A DNA stretch of 64,000 nucleotides from NCBI GenBank assembly GCA_036644375.1, contig JAVXQD010000001.1, positions 88,704 to 152,703 on the forward strand, given 5' to 3'. Within the stretch, counting starts at the first letter, position 1; each line of letters opens with the position of its first letter. Position numbers and translations under genes: made by a program. Below are positions 33,656 through 41,957 of the stretch, one piece after another. The notes under the pieces were generated by a model. The model was given only the letters and a program-made list of their open reading frames with translations, was not told the DNA's origin and did no database searches. This stretch comes from CALWZE01 sp036644375 (GTDB lineage Bacteria > Bacillota > Clostridia > Oscillospirales > Ruminococcaceae).

Positions 33656-34699
33656 ATGAAAAAATTAATTTCATTGCTCACGGCTCTTGTTCTTGTGACA
33701 GTAATGCTTGCAGCCTGCGGAACGAAACCGGCGGAAACTCCTGATCCAGACACTAAACCGGTCGCGCCGGCTCCCGCCTCGGACAATGTAAAGACCGGTC
33801 TCTATGCAATGACCAACTTCGACGGCTCCGCGGATGCGGGCGCAGAGGACGGCATTGCGAAAACCGCATCGACAATTGTCGCGGTTACGGTTGACAGCGA
33901 GGGAAAAATCGACAATATTGCAATCGACCAGCTTCAGTCGGAGATTAAGTTTGATGCCAAGGGCAAAATTACAACCGACATGGCAACCGAGCTTGTAAGC
34001 AAAAATGACCGCGGTGCCGATTACGGAATGAAAAAGGCTTCTTCTATAGGAAAAGAGTGGAACGAGCAGATTGCTGCATTTTCGGCATATTGCAAGGGCA
34101 AGACTCTTGACGAGATAAAGGGAATAGCATATGACGAATCGGGAAAGCCGTCTGACGCAGACCTCGCATCATCGGTTACGCTGACGGTTAATTATTTCAC
34201 CTACGCAATTGAGGGCGCGGTTAAAAACGCAAAGGATATGGGCGCAATGAAGGGCGATAAGCTCGGACTTGCAATTAGCGGAAATATAGAAAAATCGAAA
34301 GATGCTTCTGCTGACGAGCCGGGTGTAGCGCAGGCATACAGCACCTTTACCGCTGTGACAACGGGTTCGGACGGCAAAATAACAAGCTGTATCATTGACG
34401 GTTTGCAGGCAAATGTCAATTTTGATGCAACCGGAAAAATCACATCCGACCTTAAGGCTGCCCCCAAGACAAAGAATGAGCTCGGCAAAGAATACGGGCT
34501 GGCAAAGGCGTCCTCCATTGGAAAAGAATGGAATGAGCAGGCCGCTGCATTTGCGGAGTATGTCACAGGCAAAACAGCTGAGGAAGTAAAAGGAATCGCG
34601 ATGGATGACAGCGCAAAGGCGAAGGATGCGGATCTTTTAGCATCAGTTACGGTGTCAATCGGCGGATTCGTGCAGCTGGTCGAGAAGGCTGCAAAATAA
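33656..34699 (+). CDS. PplA-like lipoprotein with two flavinylation-type repeats
   Basis: 347 residues. Lipobox LAAC, a Pro-rich linker, then two tandem repeats of about 140 residues. Each has TxVxVDSEGKI, KFDAKGKITTD, a KASSIGKEWNEQ block and KGIA. Each ends in a motif resembling the ApbE target DxxS/T-G-A-T: DLASSVT in the first, DLLASVT in the second. The domain order matches Listeria PplA, the FMN-carrying lipoprotein of extracellular electron transfer (from memory). An apbE gene follows directly, supporting covalent FMN on the two Thr residues. GGAGG precedes the ATG. Confidence 0.8.
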   Translation: MKKLISLLTALVLVTVMLAACGTKPAETPDPDTKPVAPAPASDNVKTGLYAMTNFDGSADAGAEDGIAKTASTIVAVTVDSEGKIDNIAIDQLQSEIKFDAKGKITTDMATELVSKNDRGADYGMKKASSIGKEWNEQIAAFSAYCKGKTLDEIKGIAYDESGKPSDADLASSVTLTVNYFTYAIEGAVKNAKDMGAMKGDKLGLAISGNIEKSKDASADEPGVAQAYSTFTAVTTGSDGKITSCIIDGLQANVNFDATGKITSDLKAAPKTKNELGKEYGLAKASSIGKEWNEQAAAFAEYVTGKTAEEVKGIAMDDSAKAKDADLLASVTVSIGGFVQLVEKAAK

Positions 34700-34730
34700 G
34701 TAAAACAACTCAGTTATATTGAGTTGACAT

Positions 34731-34783
34731 AAAAGCAGGGAAGGTTGCGGCGTGTATTATAAAAGCCCTCCCTCCCTGCTTTT
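34731..34783 (+). terminator. Internal attenuator between the PplA-like gene and apbE
   Basis: AAAAGCAGGG-a-AGG / CCT-CCCTGCTTTT with a 26-base loop; only four T follow. Another small stem (AACTCA / TGAGTT) lies at 34706-34724. Probably a partial terminator that makes more lipoprotein than flavin transferase (inference). Confidence 0.6.
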
Positions 34784-34802
34784 GCGATTCAGAGGTGGAA
34801 TA

Positions 34803-35852
34803 TTGAAAAAGAAATTGCTGGCCGCAGTCACTGTATTGACACTGCTGCTCGGACTGACCGCATGCTCGCCTCAAAATACAGAGGTCAAAAAGCGGGAGGC
34901 GAGCTTTTTGACGCTGTTTGATACGGTCACCACCGTTGTGGGTTATGCCGAAAGTGATGAGAGTTTTAAACAAATTGTTCAGAGTCTGCATGATGATTTG
35001 CAAAGCTACCATCAACTCTTTGACATCTACAATGAATATGACGGAGTGAATAATATAAAGTCAATCAATGACAATGCAGGCATAAAACCCGTTAAAGTGG
35101 ATAAGCGTATTATTGATTTGCTCAGCTTTGCAAAAGAGGTTTACGTATTTACAAATGGTAAAGTCAACGTTGCGATGGGCAGCGTTCTTTCGATTTGGCA
35201 CAATTATCGCACAGAGGGAATCGACAATCCGCAAACTGCAAAAATCCCGCCTGTACAGGAGCTTGAGGCTGCCGCAAAGCTGACTGATATCAACAAGGTC
35301 ATAATTGACGGGGAAAACTCAACCGTGTTTCTTGAGGATAAAGGCATGAGCCTTGATGTCGGAGCAATTGCAAAGGGATATGCGGTTCAGCGTGTCTGCG
35401 AGGCTGCAAAGGACAGGGGAATTGACCGATTCCTGATAAGTGTCGGAGGAAATGTCAGCTCAATAGGGGCAAAATCAGTTGAGGGAGACCCGTGGGTTGT
35501 GGGCATTCAAAGTCCGTATGATGCGGAGGAGTATCAGCATACCGTATTCATCAACGACGCAAAAAGTGTTGTGACAAGCGGAAACTATCAGCGCTTCTAT
35601 ACGGTTGACGGAGTGAAGTATCACCATATAATCGATCCTGTGACGCTTATGCCTGCGAATAACTTTGATGCTGTGACAATTATATGCGGGGATTCCGGAT
35701 TGGCAGATGCATTATCGACGGCGCTGTATGTCATGTCGCTTGAAGACGGAAGGGCGCTTATTGAATCAATCGACAATGCGGAAGCAGTGTGGATTGTCGA
35801 TGGGGGCACTGAAATTTACAGCAGCGGCTTTGAGAGTTATATAAGAACATGA
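34803..35852 (+). CDS. apbE: FAD:protein FMN transferase, exported lipoprotein (ApbE/FmnB)
   Basis: Attaches FMN from FAD covalently to Thr of target proteins outside the membrane. 349 residues from a TTG at 34803 behind AGAGGTGG; the earlier Met lies inside the attenuator. Lipobox LTAC. Family motifs: LDVGAIAKGYAVQRV, SVGGNVSSIG, VVTSGNYQRFY, YHHIIDPVT and DALSTALYVM. Likely targets are encoded beside it: the PplA-like protein, RnfD (SAAT) and RnfG (SGAT). Confidence 0.93.
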   Translation: MKKKLLAAVTVLTLLLGLTACSPQNTEVKKREASFLTLFDTVTTVVGYAESDESFKQIVQSLHDDLQSYHQLFDIYNEYDGVNNIKSINDNAGIKPVKVDKRIIDLLSFAKEVYVFTNGKVNVAMGSVLSIWHNYRTEGIDNPQTAKIPPVQELEAAAKLTDINKVIIDGENSTVFLEDKGMSLDVGAIAKGYAVQRVCEAAKDRGIDRFLISVGGNVSSIGAKSVEGDPWVVGIQSPYDAEEYQHTVFINDAKSVVTSGNYQRFYTVDGVKYHHIIDPVTLMPANNFDAVTIICGDSGLADALSTALYVMSLEDGRALIESIDNAEAVWIVDGGTEIYSSGFESYIRT

Positions 35853-35887
35853 TCGGAAAAATCAACGGCGAAAAGAGGAAATCGCAG

Positions 35888-37198
35888 ATGAAAAATGGAT
35901 TTTGTGGCGGCATTCATCCCAAGGGATACAAACAGCTGTCCGAAAACAGTGTTCCCAAGGCGATAGAACCGCCCGACATTGCGGTTATACCGATGGCTCA
36001 GCATATCGGTGCGCTCTGCACTCCGATAGTCAAGGTAGGGGACACGGTTAAAATCGGTGATAAGGTCGGCGACGGAGAGGGGCTTTGCGTTCCGGTGCAT
36101 GCATCGGTTTCGGGCAGAGTGATTGCAGTTGAACCGCGCCCGCATACAAACGGAACCGAGGTTTTATCTGTTGTAATAGAAAATGACAAAAAAGGCACGC
36201 ATATCAACAGCGCAGTAAAGGTGCTTGATCCTGAAAAATCCACAGACGAACAGCTCATTGCCGCAATCCGCGAGGCGGGCATTGTCGGAATGGGCGGTGC
36301 GACCTTCCCCACTGATGTCAAAATCAAATCGGGACTCGGAAAGGTTGACACAATTATCGTAAACGCATGTGAATGCGAGCCGTACATCACTGCCGATGAC
36401 ATGCTTATCAGAAGCAGCGCCGAGAATATATTGTCGGGTCTTATGGTGACGGCAAAAATTCTCAAGCCCAAAACGCTTATTTTTGCCATTGAAGACAACA
36501 AGCTGAGGGCGATTGAAATTCTCAAAAAAACAATTGCCGGCGAGCATAATATAGATCTCAAAATATTAAAGACGCGATATCCTCAGGGCGCGGAAAAACA
36601 ACTTATCCAAACTGTCACCGGACGTGAGGTGCCCGCCGGAAAACTTCCCGCGGATGTCGGATGTGCCGTGTTTAACGCCGCAACCCTAAATGCGGTTTAC
36701 GACGCAATATACAACGGAATGCCGCTTGTAGAGCGTATAGTCACCGTTTCGGGAGATGCAGTTGTACAGCCGCAAAATTTTATCGTTCCAATCGGAACTA
36801 AGCTCAGCCATGTAATAAAATGTGCCGGCGGGTTGACGGAAAATGCCGAAAAAGTTATTTCAGGCGGGCCGATGATGGGCGTCAGCCAAAAGAATCTTGA
36901 GGGCGCGGTCATAAAAGGCACAAACTCAGTTCTCTGTCTCACACACAAAGAAATTTCGGTAGAAAATCCAACCTGCATTCGATGCGGAAAATGTCTTGAG
37001 GTCTGTCCTATGCGTTTGCAGCCCCTCTATCTCTATCATAATGCACAGCTCGGCAAGCTTGACAGACTTGCGGAGTTGAATTTGACCGATTGCATTGAGT
37101 GCGGATGCTGCTCATATGCCTGTCCTGCAAAGCTGCCGCTGGTCGAGCAGTTTCGACAGGGCAAAAAAGAGTTGAGAGAAAGGCAGGCAGCTAAATAA
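35888..37198 (+). CDS. rnfC: Electron transport complex subunit RnfC
   Basis: Peripheral NADH-side subunit of the Rnf complex. 436 residues from MKNGFCGGIHPKGYK behind AGAGGAA; an upstream ATG at 35849 overlapping the apbE stop is possible. N-terminal barrel-sandwich part, then a flavin/NADH-binding Rossmann-like region (GMGGATFPTDVK, NACECEPYIT). Two 4Fe-4S motifs stand near the C-terminus: CIRCGKCLEVCPM and CIECGCCSYACPA. Confidence 0.95.
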   Translation: MKNGFCGGIHPKGYKQLSENSVPKAIEPPDIAVIPMAQHIGALCTPIVKVGDTVKIGDKVGDGEGLCVPVHASVSGRVIAVEPRPHTNGTEVLSVVIENDKKGTHINSAVKVLDPEKSTDEQLIAAIREAGIVGMGGATFPTDVKIKSGLGKVDTIIVNACECEPYITADDMLIRSSAENILSGLMVTAKILKPKTLIFAIEDNKLRAIEILKKTIAGEHNIDLKILKTRYPQGAEKQLIQTVTGREVPAGKLPADVGCAVFNAATLNAVYDAIYNGMPLVERIVTVSGDAVVQPQNFIVPIGTKLSHVIKCAGGLTENAEKVISGGPMMGVSQKNLEGAVIKGTNSVLCLTHKEISVENPTCIRCGKCLEVCPMRLQPLYLYHNAQLGKLDRLAELNLTDCIECGCCSYACPAKLPLVEQFRQGKKELRERQAAK

Positions 37199-38184
37199 TG
37201 AATCAGAATATCAATCTCGCAAGCTCCTCATCCCCGCATATCAGAAGCGGGGAGACAACGCAGAGAATTATGATAGATGTTGCAGTTGCCCTTGTGCCTG
37301 CGCTTATCGCGGCGGTGCTTGTTTTCGGACTCCGTGCTCTGTTGGTCACGCTTATATCAGCGGTCTCATGCGTTGCGTTCGAGTGGGGATATCGCAGGCT
37401 GCTCCATAAGCACTGCACTGTAGGGGATATGTCGGCAGTAGTGACAGGCATTCTTCTTGCATTCTGCCTGCCTGCGACAATACCGTATTGGATGGTTGTA
37501 TGCGGCGCGTTTTTTGCAATTGTTATTGTAAAGCAATTATTCGGAGGTCTCGGCAAAAACTTTTTAAATCCCGCGTTGGCGGGACGCGCTTTTTTGTTTT
37601 GCTGGCCTGTTGAGATGGTTAAATTCGTCAGTCCGCACACACCGCTTTCTCTGTTCGGAAGCAATGCCGATATTGTGTCCGCGGCAACTCCGCTGCACCA
37701 CATGGTTATGCCGACACTTCCGTCTAACAGTATTTTGGATATGTTTATAGGAAATATCGGCGGGTCAATCGGAGAGGTATCCGCGCTCGCTATTCTTATT
37801 GGCGGCGCATATCTGATAGCGCGCAAGGTCATAAGCGTTCGCATTCCGCTATCTTTTGTCGGAACTGTCGCCACACTCACACTGATTTTCTCACGTGGCG
37901 ATGCAGACTCATTTCAGTGGATGCTGTACAGCGTTTTGGGCGGCGGACTTATGCTCGGCGCATTCTTCATGGCAACGGATTATGCTACTTCTCCGGTTAC
38001 GCCGCGGGGACAGATTGTTTACGGAATCGGCTGCGGAGCGCTCACTGTGTTCATCAGATATTTCGGACTTTATCCCGAGGGAGTGTCTTACGCCATCCTT
38101 ATTATGAATGCATGTGCGATTTTGTTTGATAGATTTTGCGCGCCGAAAAGATTTGGCAAGGCAAAGGACGGTGCAGGTGTATGA
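37198..38184 (+). CDS. rnfD: Electron transport complex subunit RnfD
   Basis: 328 residues, about nine to ten transmembrane helices. The covalent FMN site is visible as DIVSAATPL (D-x-x-S-A-A-T). Conserved NPALAGRAFLF and MATDYATSPVTPRGQ. The ATG overlaps the rnfC stop by one base. Expected to move electrons from RnfC/RnfG flavins across the membrane with ion translocation (known for Rnf). Confidence 0.94.
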   Translation: MNQNINLASSSSPHIRSGETTQRIMIDVAVALVPALIAAVLVFGLRALLVTLISAVSCVAFEWGYRRLLHKHCTVGDMSAVVTGILLAFCLPATIPYWMVVCGAFFAIVIVKQLFGGLGKNFLNPALAGRAFLFCWPVEMVKFVSPHTPLSLFGSNADIVSAATPLHHMVMPTLPSNSILDMFIGNIGGSIGEVSALAILIGGAYLIARKVISVRIPLSFVGTVATLTLIFSRGDADSFQWMLYSVLGGGLMLGAFFMATDYATSPVTPRGQIVYGIGCGALTVFIRYFGLYPEGVSYAILIMNACAILFDRFCAPKRFGKAKDGAGV

Positions 38185-38729
38185 AAAATAACAGGATAAG
38201 CGGAATATTGTTTTCGACCGCGGCCGTTGCAGTGGCCGTGCTGTTGGCAGTGCTTGCGGAAAGCGGGCTCGAGAGCAGGATTCTTGCAAATGAAGCAGCA
38301 GTGTCACTTGCCGAAATGCAAAGGGTTTCGCCCAAGTCCGAGAGCTTTTCTGCAACAGAATACACTGGTGAGGACAAAAACATAGATGCGGTATTCAAGT
38401 CGGATACCGGCTATGTGATAAAGACGACAACCGCAGGATATGCGGGCGGCATCACGGCATTGACAGGAATCGAAAATGACGGACATGTTACCGGCGTGCT
38501 TGTGACAGACATGAGAGAGACGCCGGGACTCGGAGGTCAGGCAAAAACATCCGAATGGTTCTTAAATCAGTTTATCGGCAAAAAAGAGGCAGTTGCAGTC
38601 GGTGAGACGGTCGACGCTCTTTCGGGTGCAACGGTAACCTCTAAAGCCGTCACTAACGGTGTGAACTCAGCGGTTGCATTTGTCACAGGAGCGGATATAG
38701 ATTCCTCAGCGACCGAGTGGGAGGATTGA
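38181..38729 (+). CDS. rnfG: Electron transport complex subunit RnfG
   Basis: 182 residues; one N-terminal transmembrane helix and an extracytoplasmic FMN-binding domain. Flavinylation motif DALSGAT with TSKAVTNGVN after it, plus MRETPGLGGQA, typical of RnfG/NqrC. The start at 38181 overlaps the rnfD stop (ATGA). Confidence 0.94.
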   Translation: MKNNRISGILFSTAAVAVAVLLAVLAESGLESRILANEAAVSLAEMQRVSPKSESFSATEYTGEDKNIDAVFKSDTGYVIKTTTAGYAGGITALTGIENDGHVTGVLVTDMRETPGLGGQAKTSEWFLNQFIGKKEAVAVGETVDALSGATVTSKAVTNGVNSAVAFVTGADIDSSATEWED

Positions 38730-38733
38730 ATTT

Positions 38734-39321
38734 ATGAAGAACTTTTTGCGTGAAAATGCAGTTGTGAAAAGCAGACTCGGGCTTTGCGCCGCTGTTGGGG
38801 TTACGACAACGTTCTGGGGCGGATTTGCAATGGGCATCACGGTTACCGCTATCTTGACTGTACAGATGCTTGTCATGTCTCTTGTGGCAAAAAATATTTC
38901 GGAGTTCGGTCGGGTGGTTGTATCGCTGATGCTCGGAGCCGGTCTGGCATCGCTTGCTGATGTTGTCATGAAATCATTTTTCTATGATATTTCAATGGCA
39001 CTTGGTTGGTATATTCCGCTTATAGCAGTCAGCGGATTGATTGTTGTGTTAGCGCCGTCCGGTGCGGATGAAACCGCAGGACGGGCTGCGGCAAAAGGCT
39101 TTGTCGCAGGGCTCGGCTACATGCTTATGCTGATTTCGGTGAGCTTAGTCCGTGAGCTTTTGGGCTTTGGCTCGCTGTTCGGTATCCCGCTCGGATTGAA
39201 ACCGATGTCGCTTATGACAACGCCGTTTGGCGGATTCATAGTGCTCGGACTTACAGCTGCGCTCGTGCAATGGCTCGGACGCGAAAAGAATGTTCAGGAG
39301 GCGGGAAATGGGCATCAATGA
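38734..39321 (+). CDS. rnfE: Electron transport complex subunit RnfE
   Basis: 195 residues with six helices. Signature LGLCAAVGVTTTFWGGFAMG and VRELLGFGSLFGIPLG. Conserved Cys in LGLCAAV corresponds to the 2Fe-2S-coordinating half site shared with RnfA. GGGAGG precedes the start, four bases after rnfG. Confidence 0.94.
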   Translation: MKNFLRENAVVKSRLGLCAAVGVTTTFWGGFAMGITVTAILTVQMLVMSLVAKNISEFGRVVVSLMLGAGLASLADVVMKSFFYDISMALGWYIPLIAVSGLIVVLAPSGADETAGRAAAKGFVAGLGYMLMLISVSLVRELLGFGSLFGIPLGLKPMSLMTTPFGGFIVLGLTAALVQWLGREKNVQEAGNGHQ

Positions 39322-39892
39322 AATAGTCATGTTGATTCTCGGAGCGATGCTTGCGGAAAATCTTGTGCTTAACGGAGCACTTGGGCTTGATTTGTTTGCA
39401 GCGGATTCAAAAACCATGAAAACGGCACTGCATACCGGGCTGCTGTTTACCGCGGTGTCTACGACAGCGAGCTTTGCGGGGAATCTGATAAATTCATATC
39501 TGCTTGCGCCTCTTGGTCTCGAGTCACTCAGGGCAATTGCGTATGTGGCAGTCGTAGCAGTGCTGAGCTTGGCCGCATGCAGGTTCGCATATGCCAAAAT
39601 GCCCGAAACAGCAAAAACTCTCGGAATTTATCTTCCGCTAACCGGCGCTAACAGTGCGGTTCTTGCGCTTATGCTGAAAACATCAGGCTCGGGATACGGT
39701 ATTATGATGAGCCTGTTAGTCGGGTTTGGCGCAGGGATTGGATTTTTATTGGTCTCTCTCATATTTTCAGGCGTGCGGGAGAGAATTGAGTTTGCGGATA
39801 CGCCAAAGGCTTTTGCGGGAACACCGATTATGTTTGTTTCTGCGGCACTTTTGTGTCTTGCTTTTATGGGTCTCGTAGGTCTCAGACTGTAA
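39308..39892 (+). CDS. rnfA: Electron transport complex subunit RnfA
   Basis: 194 residues with six helices; MLAENLVLNGALGLD, LAACRFAYAKMP, YLPLTGANSAVLALM and GVRERIEFADTPKAFAGTPIMF. Starts at 39308 behind AGGAGG and overlaps rnfE by 14 bases. Last gene of the cluster; rnfB, which usually follows, is absent before the terminator. Confidence 0.94.
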   Translation: MGINEIVMLILGAMLAENLVLNGALGLDLFAADSKTMKTALHTGLLFTAVSTTASFAGNLINSYLLAPLGLESLRAIAYVAVVAVLSLAACRFAYAKMPETAKTLGIYLPLTGANSAVLALMLKTSGSGYGIMMSLLVGFGAGIGFLLVSLIFSGVRERIEFADTPKAFAGTPIMFVSAALLCLAFMGLVGLRL

Positions 39893-40004
39893 AGGCCTGT
39901 GCACGGACAAGAGAAATTAAGTTGTGAAATCATATCAATCAAGCTTTTTGCATTTGGTCAGTGAACATTAAGTGGTTCAAGATAATCTTCGATATGCTGA
40001 AACC

Positions 40005-40047
40005 GAAAAAAGCCTTCTGCCGCAAAAAAGTGTGGCGGAGGGCTTTT
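40005..40047. terminator. Bidirectional terminator between rnfA and lrgB
   Basis: AAAAAAGCCtTCTGCCGC / GTGGCGGAGGGCTTTT around an A-rich loop; six T on the minus strand, four on the plus strand. Confidence 0.85.
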
Positions 40048-40163
40048 GCAATAATACGTTAAGGTGAAATAATCGAACAAGAGCAATGAGAGATAAAAGT
40101 CGGTAGCTGCGGATTTGTAAATTACAAGAAGTAGCTTTTCTGTTTCTTTATCTTATAATTAAA

Positions 40164-40856
40164 TCAATACAGCCCGACGAAAAAAGGCGCGATGATTACT
40201 GTCATTATTCCGGCAACGGCAATGGCAAGGGAGCTCATTGCGCCCTCGACTTCGCCCAGCTCAATTGCCTTTGCGGTTCCCGTGCCGTGCGAGGAGGTCC
40301 CGATTGCAATGCCCTTTGCGACAGGCTCTGTGATTTTAAACCACCGACAGACCGATTCGGCAATTACATTTCCGAGCAGCCCTGTCAGCGTAATGGCGGC
40401 AAGCATAATGGCGACAATTCCACCGTATTCCTCACAGAGGGGAATGGCGATGGCACTGGTGATTGATTTGGGAAGCAGTGTGACATAGGTTTCGTGTGAG
40501 AGGTGAAACAGGGTCGAAAGGGCTAAAATCAGACATAAATTTGTCACAACTCCGGCAAGAATTCCGCCCAGAATTGCATAGGAGTATTTTTTCAGCTTTT
40601 CCATCTGTTGATAAAGCGGGACCGCAAGGCATACGGTTGTGGGGGTAAGCAGATAGGAAAGATATTGTGCGCTTGAATTATAGTGCTCGAAATCAATGTT
40701 GAAAATCAGCAAAAAAGCCATGACAAGAATTATGGATACCATCACGGGGTTAAAGATGGCAAGCTTAAACCTTTGCTTAAGACGGGCTGCAAGATGGTAT
40801 GCCAGCAATGACAGCAGCAGCCCGAAATACAATGATGATGAAAAATATTCACTCAT
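40164..40856 (-). CDS. lrgB: LrgB family membrane protein
   Basis: 230 residues from MSEYFSSS, the usual LrgB length. Motifs: AVPLYQQMEKLKKY, LLPKSITSAIAIPL, GIAIGTSSHGTGTAKA and GEVEGAMSSLAIAVAGI. LrgAB was described as a holin/antiholin-like pair; in Bacillus the homologous PftAB facilitates pyruvate transport. Start overlaps the lrgA stop by four bases. Confidence 0.93.
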   Translation of the reverse strand: MSEYFSSSLYFGLLLSLLAYHLAARLKQRFKLAIFNPVMVSIILVMAFLLIFNIDFEHYNSSAQYLSYLLTPTTVCLAVPLYQQMEKLKKYSYAILGGILAGVVTNLCLILALSTLFHLSHETYVTLLPKSITSAIAIPLCEEYGGIVAIMLAAITLTGLLGNVIAESVCRWFKITEPVAKGIAIGTSSHGTGTAKAIELGEVEGAMSSLAIAVAGIMTVIIAPFFVGLY

Positions 40857-41212
40857 TTGCGGCACCTGCTTCCAAAGCGTATGATGGCCTGTGAAACCCT
40901 GCCGGCGCTCACCATTGTGAGCACGGTTGTGAGGGAGGATATGACTACTATCGGAATCAGAATCGGACGGAGCAGATCCCAGACACCGAGCAGAGCAACG
41001 GCGGGAGGAACAAACATCACAGGCATCCATTCGATCAAAAGAGCAGATGCGTCCTTTATGCTCTCCAGCTTTAACAGTCCGGTGCAGAGAAGGAAAAACA
41101 TTATTGCCAATCCGTAAATACTTGCGGGGATTGGCAGCGGTACAAAATAGTGCAAAAGCTCACCTGCGGCGGTAACAGAGATAATGATTGAAAATTGATA
41201 TAGATATTTCAT
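40853..41212 (-). CDS. lrgA: LrgA/CidA family membrane protein
   Basis: 119 residues, four helices, with PIPASIYGLAIMF and EWMPVMFVPPAVALL, typical of CidA/LrgA. Start taken at MKYLYQF behind GAAAGG; an upstream in-frame ATG lacks a binding site. Partner of LrgB. Pyruvate movement would fit the fermentative genes of this window (inference). Confidence 0.9.
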   Translation of the reverse strand: MKYLYQFSIIISVTAAGELLHYFVPLPIPASIYGLAIMFFLLCTGLLKLESIKDASALLIEWMPVMFVPPAVALLGVWDLLRPILIPIVVISSLTTVLTMVSAGRVSQAIIRFGSRCRK

Positions 41213-41383
41213 GGGGCTGCCTTTCATGAGAGGAAAAAATAAAACAATCAAAGTGATTGTCCACGGTCTCGATTATTTTGAAAGTCTGTCAGAGCAAATA
41301 AATGCCGAAAAAAATCAGCATTTTATGAGTCAACATCCGAGTGGCAGGATGCTATAAGAAAAAAACAGATATTTTTTAACGCT

Positions 41384-41947
41384 TCAGCTCAAAGACTGAA
41401 GATAGCTTGAGCGCCCCGTCTCGTACAGGCTTTTGCCGCGACTGTCAATGACAACGCTCAAGGGCATATCCTCTACCTCAAGTCGGAGAATTGCCTCCGC
41501 ACCCAAATCTTCATATGCGACAAGCTCGCTTTTTTTCACGCATTTAGCCAAAAGCGCGCCCGCTCCGCCCGTAGCGCCGAAATATACGGCACCGTATTTC
41601 CTCATGGCATCCACAACCTCGCTGCCCCGCATGCCCTTGCCGATCATGCCGGTTAATCCGAGCCGTATCAGGACAGGGGAATACGAATCCATGCGGTAGC
41701 TTGTTGTGGGTCCGGCTGAGCCTATCACCCGACCCGGCTTAGCCGGAGTGGGTCCCACAAAATATATCACGCTGTCCTTTAGGTCAAAGGGCAGCGGCTC
41801 GCCTTTTTTTACAAGCTCGCAAAGCCGCTTGTGTGCGGCGTCGCGTGCGGTGTAGATTGTTCCGCTGAGCAGTACGAGATCGCCTGCACACAGTTCGTTC
41901 AAATCAGAATGATTCAGGGGAGCTGTTATTTTTTTTATCATTTTCAT
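41384..41947 (-). CDS. fumB: Fumarase/tartrate dehydratase type, beta subunit
   Basis: 187 residues. C-terminal-type Fe-S hydro-lyase domain: GDLVLLSGTIYTARDAAHKRL, YFVGPTPAKPG, IGSAGPTTSYRMD, GKG and YFGATGGAGALLAKCV. Works with the alpha subunit encoded 10 bases upstream to interconvert fumarate and malate (or dehydrate tartrate). The gene name is by analogy; the separate-subunit form is common in Clostridia. Confidence 0.9.
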   Translation of the reverse strand: MKMIKKITAPLNHSDLNELCAGDLVLLSGTIYTARDAAHKRLCELVKKGEPLPFDLKDSVIYFVGPTPAKPGRVIGSAGPTTSYRMDSYSPVLIRLGLTGMIGKGMRGSEVVDAMRKYGAVYFGATGGAGALLAKCVKKSELVAYEDLGAEAILRLEVEDMPLSVVIDSRGKSLYETGRSSYLQSLS

Positions 41948-41957
41948 GGTACCCTCG

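Noticed and set aside
39893..40163. Possible rnfB after rnfA
   Set aside because: No ORF with Cys-rich Fe-S motifs in any frame; a terminator lies at 40005-40047 and the next gene is lrgB on the other strand.
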